DNA from: Dendrolimus kikuchii
Taxonomy: Eukaryota; Arthropoda; Insecta; Lepidoptera; Lasiocampidae
Reading direction: 5' to 3'
DNA: 64,000 bases
Assembly: GCA_019925095.2 (NCBI GenBank)
Contig: CM034392.1
Location: forward strand, 19,448,387-19,512,386
The notes under the pieces are model-generated. The model was not told the DNA's origin. It did not search any database and saw only the letters and a program-made list of their open reading frames with translations. Every line of letters begins with the position of its first letter. Positions within the stretch are counted from its first letter, which is position 1. Below, in pieces: positions 23,341 through 34,060 of the stretch. The translations under genes were made by a program, and so were the position numbers.

Positions 23341-23654
23341 AATGCGCTCAAAATATAATCGGCCCAATTTTTTATTTATTAATCACTATAAGGAAAATAA
23401 TAGAACTTTTCCCTTAATTTTACGTTTGATATTCCTTCGCAGTAATTGATTCTTACCAGCTACACTATGGGTGTATTAATACAGAATGTGTTTTTTTTAA
23501 TCAATTCGTTTTCAACCTAGAGCAATTGATTAAAAAAATCTAATGATACCGCTTTACTTTTCAACAAAATCGGCTCCAAGACTCCTGTGAGTATCTTTGC
23601 TATGCTTTATTGTTACGAGTCATAGAGAGGCACTTGCATAATTCAGCCTGATAA

Positions 23655-23925
23655 TATAGGAAGCCGTGGTAGCGGGTTCGATCCTGGCCGGAACGCATGT
23701 ACCACTTAGGCAGTTTTTTAACTTAATGTTACTATTATCCCGTGCTAACAATGGTGAAGGAAAACATCGTGATGCAACCTGCACATCGAGATAACCGATG
23801 TGTCAAATCTGACAAGCCGCCTTGGAGAAGCGTGGCGGATATACTGTCAGTTCCCCCTATAATGGGAGGCCCAAGCCCAGCAGTGGGACATCTATGGGCT
23901 CTTATTATATTATTATTTATATTTA
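23655..23925 (+). mobile_element. SINE family B, copy 1
   Basis: The head has a B-box-like GCGGGTTCGATCCTGGCC, then CACTTAGGCAGTTTT, GTGAAGGAAAACATCGTGAT, GAAGCGTGGCGG and GGGAGGCCCAAGCCCAGCAG, ending in a TTATTATATTATTATTT tail. Similar copies are at 27485-27757 (+) and 36430-36720 (-). The layout is tRNA-related head, unrelated body, simple A/T tail. Confidence 0.75.
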
Positions 23926-25715
23926 TAGTATAGGAAAGACAATATCAGTATTTTAAAGGTGTTGCCTAGATGGTTAGGTTCACCTTGTTCGCTAACTATA
24001 ATTTTGATTTTAAAATTAATTTAATTATAGAACCTATTTAGGTCGAGATTAAATAGAACCACCGAGTTTGGACGTCATCCATCATACGCGATTGCGTTAG
24101 CCATGAAGCTACTATAAATAATAAAATATTATAATTATACAAAATAAACCTGAGGGGATACTTGTGATCATCTGAGATCAACAGTAAATAATTAACCTGT
24201 CTGTGGCTGAAGGACAGTGAATTCCAGGCATTTTTAATTATCAACATCTGTTAGGAACTCAAAGTAATTCACTATACCGCACCAACTATTAATAGAATGT
24301 ATATAAGGTACATGAACTTTACTGAACGCAAATTCTAATTTATATTGGAATTCCCTTGATTATTGGAAAACTAGTCCATCCGTAGGAAGCATTTTCATTA
24401 GCGGTCTATCCCAATTTTAATCCTTAATCAACAGGATTTAGGTATTAACATAGACAGTGTCATTTGTAATTGTTTTGCAGCATAATGTCATACACAACAA
24501 TAATTCTTTAAGAAACCTTTCTAGTTCTACGACCTTGTCCTTTGGAGGTCGTAGAGGTCATATAACGCGACATGAACTGCGCAATTGTATCTTGTTTATT
24601 ATCTTCTAGTGTTATTCGGATTTAATAAGGGACGTTGGAATTTAATCAAGCGGATTATGACTTGCTACTCTAATTGAATGTATTGACATTATGATTAGCG
24701 AATGACTGGTGCAACTTAAATAGTAATGAATTCAAGACAATGTAAGTTTTATAGTTAAAAGTCATTAGCTACTATATCTATGACACTTGTTATATTACTG
24801 CGTCTCTCTTTTCCCTCGTAGTGTGATATTATACAGTTGTTTTTTTTTAAGTCCTGTTGCCGTAAAAAGTCGAAAGAGAGGTGCAAACGAAACAACTTTT
24901 CATTGATATGAGACGTGGTGTGTTTTTTTTTTTTTGGTAATTTTTCCATAGTTATTTTAAATCAAGGAAAAGATTCACCAAATCATCTATACAAAAATAA
25001 CTACTTCTTCATAAAAGAGAGATAAATAATTTGTTTGTTTTTTATACTACTTTTTTAAATTCATAATAAAATAATACATTTGAAAAACGATCGCATCCAT
25101 GGAAATCCCCGCTATTACCCGAAAAATCCTCAAGTAGCCTTTAATTGAATGAGCTATGTTAATAAAAAATGAATTTTCAACAGAATTGAAAATACCTATG
25201 GATCGTGTATTACAGTTGGGCAGATAAAAAGGTCGTAAACAGTTTAAAATGTGCATAGATTATATAAAATTACTTAAATTTCGAAAGGAATTTAAAACCA
25301 AGTATATTTCAGTAATAGTAAGTATTAATGTTTAATATCGTAAAATTGTATGGAATGCTAAAACATTTCATTCACATTACTACCAATGAAAGCAAAGCGG
25401 TTTAGCGGACTATAGATACAAGTCTATACCTACAAGGGATAAAATTCCAGAGCTTCCGAAATGGGCCACCCATAATGGTTTTTATTAGATATATCGTTTT
25501 TTTGTTATTTGTTGTAACGTAACAATCTGAGTTATTTTCATGCTCTGGCTCCATCTGGGATAATGTTTTATTTATTGACTTTGGTCAAATGCATCTTATT
25601 TATACATAGTACATAGAATAGGAAGTAAATTTAAATTTTAACTTCTCTGTATGACCTTCTAAAAGTATTCTCCAGTGGAGTTTATTTTGAATGAATAATT
25701 TTGAATTTGAATATA
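23926..25715. other. Intergenic DNA, nothing recognised
   Basis: AT-rich sequence without a credible gene; a 9-bp inverted pair CTACGACCT...AGGTCGTAG lies at about 24527-24555. Frames at 24038-24247, 24755-24949 and 25047-25256 have no support. Confidence 0.45.
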
Positions 25716-25850
25716 GCTTTAAAAATAACGCCGATCACGAATAGCAACATTAGTGTAGAATACTCCATCTATCAATATTTAACGTCATTCACAATTAGAA
25801 ACAATATCGCATCTCAAATTACGCATTAAGCCCATCATTAGTACAGCTTG
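25716..25850. mobile_element. MITE family M1, partial copy 3
   Basis: Shares AAAAATAACGCCG-like sequence, TATTTAACGTCATT and GCATCTCAAAT with the M1 copies at 1964 and 8553, in order, but lacks both inverted ends. Confidence 0.55.
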
Positions 25851-27484
25851 AAACCATTAAAAACTAGAACAATTTAAAAATATTAGAAAGTAATAAACTT
25901 AGAGGCTGTCGTCTATACTTTCCGCTCTAGTGCTGGTGCCACTCAAAACTCCACGTCTTAGTACGTTCTCACATCACCCAAAAAGCACATTAAATTGTAT
26001 GTACATTGTTCCCACAAGGTAATTGTGCACAAGCGTGGATTGTAATCGATCCTTCGGTACTTTTCGCGTTTCTGAATTTGTACAGCGAGCGAGTGGGCAC
26101 GCGGTTGTAAGGTCACTTTTCATTGCAGACTTAGCTTATTGCAACAAACAAATATACCTACGCGTGGATTTAGTGTTAACAATTGTTCAGGTTTTGCGTA
26201 ATATCAATAATCAGAGAAAAGCACTTATCGACGATACCTATTTGTGATAAAAATATTTTGACAGATCGATTTATTCAAATTCCAACAATTTAAAGTGTTA
26301 CATTTGCTCTTGTTTAATTTTCATGAAATGCTTGTCATAAAAAAATATTTTAATAATATTTGTATACTGTTTTAGTTTTACTTTGGCATAGTTTCTTACT
26401 TGGAGACAAAAGGGGCTTAAGTGTCGTTACGCCGCCACTACCGCGCCGCCACAGCACCGCGGTGCTATTTCCAATGTTGCCTGCCCTCCCATGGTGCTGT
26501 CCTATCGCTGACAGTGAAAGTGCGGTGGCAGCGTGGTCGCGCCTTAACTACCAAGTCTCGTGGCGCAGTGGTTGTCGTGTACACCCGCCCTAAAGTTGCC
26601 ACTTTTGGAGAATCGCTTATTTGTCAGTCTCCCTACATCCATTTCTACATGTCCTATAAAGCACCTTAATAATCCTTTCTCAACTCTTGTTATTACATTT
26701 TCCTTCAAAGTTTCAATTATTATTACGCGCATATTACGCGTTTTCATGTTAATTACAGAATTCTTATCAAGTATAGAGAGTTAAGTTAATTGTTTTTACA
26801 GGAAGACCTCGTAGTGTAGTATTGTTAATTTATTGCCGTCAACTTGTGCTAGTTGTACTCCAAAGTGCTCCCATTGAGAGTTGTTAGTGTAATTAGTCGC
26901 GGATTATTATTTGATTCAGAATTTAAAAAAAATCTATAATAATATGTAATTGTTATAGCATGGAAAAAGAATATCTTCCTTGGTTATTGTGTTTTATTCT
27001 GACATTGATGTGTCTTCGTTCTTCGCGGTGCTGAGAATAAACTAATTATCATGACTTCTGGTATATTTATATATTTACTTTCAACTTTAATCCCCGTTGG
27101 GTTTGTGATATATTTTATTTTATATATATTATATTTAGAGTGAAATGATATTTTTTTTAAATCATATCGGTTTAAGGTTTTTGTTACCAGGCCAGAATAA
27201 AATCTAAAAGCGAAAAATAAGTTACTAATAGTTAGGTCATTTTTATTGAAGTTTAAGTTATTCTATTGTTTATGTCGTCGAATTCTTTTTTGTGAGGATC
27301 GAGATTGGACAAATAAAAATAGGAATGAGACTAGGAGGAATGACTTTTACTAGGGATAGATGAAAAGGGTTTTGTTTGAATCGCAGAAAAATATATTGGT
27401 TTTCTATTATTGTACGAGTGGATTTTATTTTTATTTGTTAAAGACTTCGTATTTTAACCCGATTTCACTCGTGAACATTTTCGT
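25851..27484. other. Intergenic DNA with one GC-rich island
   Basis: 26420-26620 is GC-rich (CGCCACTACCGCGCCGCCAC) and ends in a stretch with an A-box-like TGGCGCAGTGG at about 26570, possibly a SINE head. Three overlapping frames cross it (26360-26784) without recognisable content. The rest is AT-rich with nothing recognised. Confidence 0.35.
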
Positions 27485-27757
27485 TAGTTGTAAGCCGTGG
27501 TTTGCGCACTCGGGTCCCGAACTCAAAGGCGAGAGTTGGTATCCTGGCCGGAAAGCATGCACCACTGTGGCAGTTTTATAATCTAATGTGCATATTGTTA
27601 CAATTATCACGGGCTAACGGCGAAGGAAAACATCTTGATGAAACTTGTACATCGAGATAAATGACGTGTCAAATCACCAATCCGTCTTGGACAAGCGTGG
27701 CGGGTTTGTTCTTTTACAGATAAGACGCCAAGCTTTGGGATGTTTATAGGCTGCTAT
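27485..27757 (+). mobile_element. SINE family B, copy 2
   Basis: Contains TATCCTGGCCGGAAAGCATG, CACTGTGGCAGTTTTATAAT, CGAAGGAAAACATCTTGATG and GACAAGCGTGGCGGG, collinear with the copy at 23655-23925. It is more diverged and has no clear simple tail. Confidence 0.7.
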
Positions 27758-27965
27758 TTGTTACAGTTTCAATTATCCCTGACTTGAACATAGATCTATA
27801 CCAAAATTTATAATGACGGGTTCATTACGTAGGCCTTGAAGAAGTATGAAGGGTTCGGATAGTATGTCTCTGATATCGCTAAAAATCAAGATGTGTGATA
27901 AATTCACATATCAAGGATATTAGATATGACAATCACAAAGTAAAAAATGAGAGTTCTTCTTTCGT
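27758..27965. other. Intergenic DNA, nothing recognised
   Basis: Short AT-rich spacer between SINE B copy 2 and a MITE; no gene or repeat recognised. Confidence 0.45.
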
Positions 27966-28142
27966 GACTATTGACCGGTCAAATGTCAAAATTCAACCGA
28001 TGGTAGGGCATGTGAATTAAGATATGGGACTAATTCACTTGCCTTACCATCGGTTGAATTTTGACATTATTTGTATGGAGCTTGTGTCAAATTTTAACCG
28101 ATAGTAAGGCAAATGAACGGTCAGTAAAATATAGGATCGGCC
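27966..28142. mobile_element. MITE family M2, rearranged copy
   Basis: Holds two inverted blocks of TCAAAATTCAACCGATGGTA / TACCATCGGTTGAATTTTGA around 27985-28072, then the M2 right half ending AAATATAGGATCGGCC. It looks like a partial duplication or an insertion of one M2 element into another. Confidence 0.6.
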
Positions 28143-28908
28143 ATTCATTAACCATTTTACGAAACGCCTGTATACTACTGTATAATACTTTTGTATGATA
28201 TGAAAGATTGCTATAAAGTTTTCTCAGGCGTAACATCACTTTATATTTGAATCATAATAATTAATTATGCCAAATGATATGGAGTTTTATAAGTCACATT
28301 TAAATTTATTCTGTCGTGTCTTCATTCTGTCTGATATCGTATTCCCCTTAATGAAGTTAGATACATTAGTACCTAATACTTGAACTAGCCAAAAAAAATC
28401 AGAAACCATCTACGCTCTATAATTTTTTCTTTCGAACTATACATGAGTTTGATAGTTTGCTGACGGGTTTAATTCGTTACCGGTTAGATAGTTACCTTAC
28501 GGCAGCGATTTTATACATTTTACAAATTATTGTGGAATATTATAAAAGTAGGTAATTAAATCTAATCTCTTTATATTAAAATTGACTACTATAATATTAG
28601 AGAATTTCCCGGTCGCAATTCTAATAAGGAAAATAGAAAGAACGCACACAAGGCTATATTCAAAACAAATATCGAAAATTAATCCGAGCAAACATCTAAC
28701 TGGCACGTTCCATGAATCCCATTACTACAGCTCGCTGATAAAATATCATGGCGTATTCGTCCTACTGTTTTTTGTTTGCCAATTATAAGAGTATGGGATG
28801 ATATTTACACGACCGGCTTGATTAGCAACATATCATGAACTGTGTGTTACGTTTTGTTTCGAAGATCTCATCTCATATGAAAGTGAGCCACGGTGTTCGC
28901 CTTATCTG
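28143..28908. other. Intergenic DNA, nothing recognised
   Basis: AT-rich, with a 68-residue frame at 28582-28788 that has no supporting feature. Confidence 0.45.
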
Positions 28909-28958
28909 TAATAAAATCATGGGGTTAATATTCTGATATTAACCCTATGATTTTATTA
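28909..28958. repeat. Near-perfect 23-bp hairpin
   Basis: The arms 28909-28931 and 28936-28958 pair with one mismatch around a 4-nt loop. The arm sequence contains TAATAAAATCAT and GGGTTAATAT. No other copy is in the window. Confidence 0.9.
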
Positions 28959-29754
28959 AGTAGCATTATAATGTTACTCTGCCGACTGATATTCGAAAAA
29001 TTGAAAATTCACTCTAGATTTTTTTATTTTTTTTCATTTATTTGGACAAATAAACAGTATTGTACAGAGTTTAGTATTATGAATCTTATACATAAGTAGT
29101 TTGACTTAATACAACACCAACATCATTTGCCACATATTAAGTAATTGAAATTATACTAGCTACCGTAAGTAAAAGCAAAAGAGAGGGGAAAAAAAAACAA
29201 GGTTTGGTATACATTTAAGATATATTAATTATTGGCAAACAAGGTGCATGTTTCCGGAACAGGAATCAAACTTACGTTACTCGAATGCAACTATTTTAGT
29301 TATAACTTATAAGTTAGAACGGCTTTCCAAATCGGTGTTCATCATAAGTACACATCGTTACTAATGATATAGCAAACTAAACATTAGCAGGTGGTTGCTA
29401 TACCATATTTTATACAAAGAATACAAATATTATAATAGTTAATGCGACGTGCACTTTATTGTATTTTGTTATTATATTATTATCATTTTTATGGTGACAA
29501 CCATTTTTTTAAGCCTTCAAGAGTGGCTTTCAGAAAGTATAATGTTAAGCTTAAAATTCAATTATAATTGATTATTAAATTTAGAATATATAAAAAAAAC
29601 CAAGTGTATGGCAGCATTGTGAATCGTAGAGTTGGTAGTACCGGTAGACAGCGACGCACATACAATAATCAAATAGCAGAAGTGTTAAAGAAAGGTCAGG
29701 TAAAAAGTATCTCAAATAAACGTGTATGTATGAAGACCTTAATGAAAGTCTCGT
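28959..29754. other. Intergenic DNA, nothing recognised
   Basis: AT-rich; 29028-29060 (ATTTATTTGGACAAATAAAC) resembles a retroelement tail but is too short to assign. Confidence 0.4.
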
Positions 29755-30110
29755 CGTCAGCCAACCGTTGTCCACTGCTGGACGTAGGCCCTCCAAAGCG
29801 TCATCTATCCCGGCCCTCCGCTGTTCTTAACCAACCTCCACCGGCGACTTGCGCAGATCGTCGGTCCATCGAGCTGGAGAGCGTGACCACTCCAGGACTC
29901 GTCTGCTCTATTGGCCATCGGTCACTTCAGCTTGCTAATTTTGTAAGCTTTGTAACGGTAACCTTGGTTCTCTTACGGATATCCTCATTTCTTCCTTCAT
30001 TCTTTCATTTGACCCATTAGAGATCCTCCCTGAGCGACCTTTAGTTTGTGAACCAACCCCACTGTCAATGCCCCCTCTCGGTACCATACGTCATGACGGG
30101 TAGGACGCAT
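29755..30110 (-). pseudogene. RTE-type LINE fragment, degenerate
   Basis: The plus strand here is the antisense of an RTE tail: TCCACTGCTGGACGTAGGCC, GATCGTCGGTCCATCGAGCT, GGACTCGTCTGCTCTATTGG and TCTTACGGATATCCTCATTT match the antisense of 13430-13925 in order. Gaps and changes leave no usable frame. The 150-residue plus-strand frame at 29568-30020 is read antisense through it and is not a gene. Confidence 0.75.
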
Positions 30111-30604
30111 TGATGAAAGTGGATGAGACGAAAGTTGTTTGTCAGAATCGTCGCAAGTGGAAATCCATTTTCTCTGCCTACCTCTTATGGGAAACAGGGG
30201 TGATAACTTGTATTGTATTAAATCTTACTTTTAGTCTTGTTACGGATTCGAATCCTTATGATTACGTCATATCCATCTCTCTGCCTTTGTATATCAGTAA
30301 TCTTGCCCGGAAACTCCTGGGTCTATATGAATGTTTAGTAGGAATATCTAATTTATATGCCACTATGACAAAAAATATAAAGACTGAGGGTAAGGGCCAT
30401 GCAAGTGCGTTTTGAACACAGTTCTGTAGAGGCGACAAATGCCCTCTGTTTTGGTCATTTGGCCATCAAACCCTAAAAAGCATGTAAATCAATAATATCT
30501 CATATATCTTAAATAATACTCACTGAAACTAATTTTCGTCGAAGTATTAAGCTCTACTTGCTCATGATAATTAAAAAAAAAATTCACCTCGTTCAAAAAT
30601 TAGA
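30111..30604. other. Intergenic DNA
   Basis: 30110-30415 holds a 101-residue frame with no recognisable feature. 30420-30550 has the faint repeat also at 19300 and 22080. Confidence 0.35.
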
Positions 30605-30618
30605 GGGGGGGGGGGGGG
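30605..30618 (+). repeat. 14-nt poly-G run
   Basis: Fourteen consecutive G at 30605-30618 in AT-rich DNA. A homopolymer this long is slippage-prone and its length may not be exact in the assembly. Confidence 0.9.
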
Positions 30619-30901
30619 CAATGTTTATCATAATAGGAGCGACTATATCGCCATTTATAATATAAAAAGCCATGAAATAACATCGTTTCAAGAACAGACT
30701 CAATATTTTTTACTGATCTGGCCATTTTAAATTCCCAGAAAAATTCCCGCGGGATTCCAACATAAAACGTAGAGTTTAAGTCTAATAATTTGTTGTCGAT
30801 CAGCGTAAACCGTATCGAAATCGGCCTAGTAGTTTTTACGTGAATCCCGAACAAACAGACAAGAAGTCAAAAAAAATGCATCGTGTTCCCCATCGTATAT
30901 A

Positions 30902-32201
30902 CTTAGTCTGGCCATAAATACTGTTATAATTAAAAAGAAACAAAATATTACATTTGAATTTGGAATCTGTCATTTTTATATGATTGTTTATTGTATTTTC
31001 TCATTTTGGCGCCAATACATTGTACAACATTTTGTGATATTAATATGGAGTGGGGCGATAAAGAGAACCGAATCGCTGTGATTGCATTACACAAAGTAGG
31101 TATGGAGCCAAATGTAATTTTTAAAACTCTCCATACGCTTGGTATTAGTCAAATGTTTGTGTACCGGGCTATTAATAGGTACAATGAGACCTCCTCTGTT
31201 TATGGCAGAAAAAGATCTGGCCGTCCACGTAGTGTTCGTACGAAAAAGGCGGTCAAACCAGTAAGGGAAAGAATTCGAAGAAATCCTGTCCGAAAGCAAA
31301 ATATTTTATCTCGGGAGATGAAGATATCACCTAAAACCATGTCGCGTATTTTAAACGATGACTTAGGACTTGCAGCCTATAAGAGACGTACTAGTAATTT
31401 CTTAACTCATAATTCAAAAAAGAATAGGGTGGTAAAATCGAAACAACTACTGGAGCGGTACGCAAAGGGAGGTCACAGAAAAATTTTGTTTACGGATGAG
31501 AACATTTTTACAATTGAGCAACATTTTAACAAACATAATGACCGTATTTATACTCAAAGCTCTAAGGAAGCTTGTCAATTAGTAGACAGAGTGCAACGTG
31601 GGCATTATCCGTCTTCAGTGATGGTTTAGTGGGGTGTTAGCTATGAAGGAGTGACCGAGCCATATTTTTGTGAAAAAGGTATCAAAACATCGGCACAAGT
31701 GTATCAAGATACCATTTTTGAGAAGGTAGTTAAGCCCCTTAACAACACCATGTTAAATAACCAAGAATGGTCCTTCCAGTAAGACTCGGCGCCGGGTCAT
31801 AAACCTCAGTCCACGCAGTTTTGGTTGAAAACGAACGTTTCGGACTTCATCAGAGCTGAAGATTGGCCGTCGTCTAGTCCCGATCTTAATCCGCTGGATT
31901 ATGATTTATGGTCAGTTTTAGATTGTACGGCTTGCTCTAAACGCCATGATAATTTGGAGTTCCTAAAACAATCCTACGATTGGCAGTGAAGATTTTTCCC
32001 ATGGCAAGTGTGCGTGCTTCTATTGATAATTGGCCTCAACCTATATAGGACTGTTTTGCAGCCAATGGAGTCCACTTCGAATAAGCTTTTTATATTTTAA
32101 ATTGTTTTATATTTATGTATTAAACTAACACAATGTAAAACTTATAAATGTTATTTGAAATAGAAAAAAAAAATTGTTACAATATTTATGGCAAGGCTAG
32201 G
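30902..32201 (+). mobile_element. DD37D mariner (maT-type) transposon, inactive
   Basis: A 1300-bp element. The left end CTTAGTCTGGCCATAAATAC and the right end, read inward on the other strand, CCTAGCCTTGCCATAAATAT form the TIRs, flanked by TA at 30900-30901 and 32202-32203. It encodes one transposase remnant in the same direction (31045-32084). Size, TIRs, TA duplication and catalytic spacing place it in the Tc1/mariner superfamily, maT (DD37D) clade, a group known from Lepidoptera and other insects. Confidence 0.85.
31045..32084 (+). pseudogene. maT-type (DD37D) transposase, broken
   Basis: The frame starts at ATG 31045 (MEWGDKENRIAVIALHKVG). Residues about 1-60 fit the first helix-turn-helix; RKRSGRPRSVRTKKAV carries the GRPR-like linker between the two helix-turn-helix units. 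The first catalytic Asp is in ILFTDENIF, the second in DSAPGHK, the third in SPDLNPLDYDLW; 37 residues separate the second and third, the DD37D signature. It is broken by TAG at 31627-31629, TAA at 31780-31782 directly before the second catalytic Asp, a frameshift near 31974 and a further stop near the C-terminus. The reading ends at TAA 32082-32084. It cannot give an active enzyme as it stands. Confidence 0.85.
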
Positions 32202-32728
32202 TATAGTCTATTCCAGTTGTTTTTAAAATAGTTTCTATGTGCAGATACGGCATTTTTAGAATTTTATAATATTATAGATTTATTCAGTAACTTTTCGCAA
32301 AAACTAAAATACATTTTGTTGTATCAGTTTGCCAAATTGGTGTTGCGAAGATAACAATTTAAATAATTTATATGCTTATTTTGACTGTAATAATGAACTC
32401 TTGAATTGAAACTAATTGTTGTCGACCTTCACTTGCCAGATGCCATCGTTTTACGTTTTTCATCTTACTGAAATTGCTAGTAAATTCATAAAATAATTTA
32501 TTGACTGACTGACTCATTGAATACATTTCATAATATTCTAGATGAAATACTATGTAAATGACAAAGAACAATAAAGCTATGTGTCTTCATAAATGTTATT
32601 ATTTATAATTGTTTTTGTTCGAGATAAATTTTTAAATTAAAACTTAAGTTGAATTCTGTGTTTAGATGGTTAATTTAAATCATTTTGTACTTTATATCTA
32701 ACATTAGATGTTCCTTAAGTTGACCAAA

Positions 32729-32864
32729 GGCCGATTCCTATATCTTACCGACCGTTCATTTGCCTTACTATCGGCTACAATTTGACAGAAGCTTCATACA
32801 AGTAATGTCAAAATTCCACCGATGGTAAAGCAGGTGAATGAATAGTAAGATATAGGAACCGGCC
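32729..32864. mobile_element. MITE family M2, complete copy
   Basis: 136 bp bounded by GGCCGATTCCTATATCTTAC and, on the other strand, GGCCGGTTCCTATATCTTAC: 20-bp inverted ends with one mismatch. Further inward, TTGCCTTACTATCGG pairs with CCGATGGTAAAGCAG. Other members are at 15489-15605 and 27966-28142. Confidence 0.8.
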
Positions 32865-33361
32865 GTAAGAGATTTAAACATAATTAAATAGTGTAATTAC
32901 GTAAATGCAAATATCTTGTGTGTGTTGTACCAACATGATCTTATAAGGTAAAGTAATATATATATATATATATAAGTTTGACATGCTTTACTTACAAATG
33001 TTATGGTACTAAAACGATCCATATAAATCATATACACATATTACGCGGACATAAATGTGAAAGTTGTTACTTTTATTTTTACTGCCTTGGGAATAAACCG
33101 ATTATCATGAAATTTGATATGTTTATACTTTTAATTGTGAGGATAATTATATAATTATCTTATTATTTTTTCTTGTTATAATTACCATATGGTAATTATA
33201 ACAAGAAAAATGTGGCATACATTCGTCGGAATAATTATTCGAAAATTACTCGAGCGAAGGTGTAAGAAAAGTTCTGGTTATGATTTAAGTATGATTTTAA
33301 ACCTTAAAATAAATAAAACCCTAAAAACTATAGAATGGTTATTGTGACTAAATAGATTAAT
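32865..33361. other. Intergenic DNA 3' of the small gene
   Basis: Contains a short (TA)n run at 32957-32974 and the perfect palindrome described separately at 33167-33210. No coding frame. Confidence 0.5.
33167..33210. repeat. Perfect 44-bp palindrome without loop
   Basis: 33167-33188 and 33189-33210 are exact inverted copies (core TAATTACCAT|ATGGTAATTA). It lies 266 bp beyond the stop codon of the minus-strand gene at 33476-34060, past its likely poly(A) signal. It could cruciform in DNA or form a 22-bp hairpin in read-through RNA. Confidence 0.95.
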
Positions 33362-33367
33362 TTTATT
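33362..33367 (-). terminator. Candidate poly(A) signal of the 33476-34060 gene
   Basis: TTTATT on the plus strand, i.e. AATAAA in the direction of the gene, about 110 nt after its stop codon. It is the closest canonical hexamer downstream. Confidence 0.45.
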
Positions 33368-33475
33368 GATTATATCTAGGGATGTTTAAACTATAACACT
33401 CAGTTACACTAATAAATGTATATTATAACAATATTTATAACATTAACAACAGAATTAATGAGTTACCTCATTCAC

Positions 33476-34060
33476 TTAATAAAAATTGCCTCGCAAATGT
33501 AATACAAGGGCCATTGCAATGAGGATGCGGTACACACGTGACAAACCTGTGCCCGCGCTTGCTGTCATTTGTTCGTTTATAAAGTACAGGCCCTTCTCAC
33601 AATCAGTTAAATAATTTGTCATCCCTTCCCTGCTGTACATTATTAATCGGCAGTCAGCATTTTTCGACACATACAGACGCATGCGAGTTATTGGATCCAG
33701 TACTGTGGTCACTTTCCAATCTTTTATGGTATTACTCTCGGGTGGTTTGCTATAAGCATCGTCCTCAGGGTTCCTTGGCTTTTCACTCCACAAACTGACA
33801 TCTACAGTATCCTCCGTCATCTTTCTAGAATTATACTCGAAAATATAGTTTCGTAGAAACGCTTGAGCGATGTAGCAATAGATCGTCATGGTTTCAGTCA
33901 CCTCGATGTCTTCGATTCTGAGCCAGCATTGGTCGGCGCGGTCGTTCCGGTTCGGCAGCTCAAAAGGTATAGGAAACATATAAGGTTTCATCGCTTTTAT
34001 TGTCCCTTCACTGCACATCACTTCAGATAAATATAATATGATTCCGATTATGGGTAGCAT
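33476..34060 (-). CDS. Secreted 194-residue protein with two Cx16C pairs, function unknown
   Basis: Single open frame from ATG at 34060 to TAA at 33476-33478. Residues 1-16 (MLPIIGIILYLSEVMC) form a probable signal peptide. The mature part has exactly four cysteines in two pairs: C45/C62 (CWLRI...IYCYI) and C137/C154 (CRLIM...LTDCE), each with 16 residues between the cysteines. The last 25 residues hold a hydrophobic run (ILIAMALVLHL) after small residues (TASAGTG), which fits a GPI-anchor signal or a membrane tail. The same two-pair plan and a hydrophobic tail occur in the divergently oriented gene at 37132-39261, so I infer one family. I recognise no named domain and give no symbol. A coding origin is likely: 585 nt of open frame in AT-rich DNA with an ordered secretory layout. 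Confidence 0.8.
   Translation of the reverse strand: MLPIIGIILYLSEVMCSEGTIKAMKPYMFPIPFELPNRNDRADQCWLRIEDIEVTETMTIYCYIAQAFLRNYIFEYNSRKMTEDTVDVSLWSEKPRNPEDDAYSKPPESNTIKDWKVTTVLDPITRMRLYVSKNADCRLIMYSREGMTNYLTDCEKGLYFINEQMTASAGTGLSRVYRILIAMALVLHLRGNFY

Larger units (their letters stand above)
30690..32290 (-). repeat. Dispersed repeat family R, copy split by a mariner
   Basis: Left part 30690-30899 carries the family R words (CAGAAAAATTCCCGCGGG, GTTGTCGATCAGCGTAAACC, CGTGAATCCCGAACAAACAG, ATGCATCGTGTTCCCCATCG). The right part resumes at 32204 with CTATTCCAGTTGTTTTTAAA and ends in GAATTTTATAATATTATAGA. In the intact copies these two parts are contiguous, so the DD37D mariner at 30902-32201 inserted into an older repeat. 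Confidence 0.75.

Noticed and set aside
29568..30020. 150-residue plus-strand ORF
   Set aside because: Read antisense through a degenerate RTE fragment; no domain and the composition of a shadow frame.
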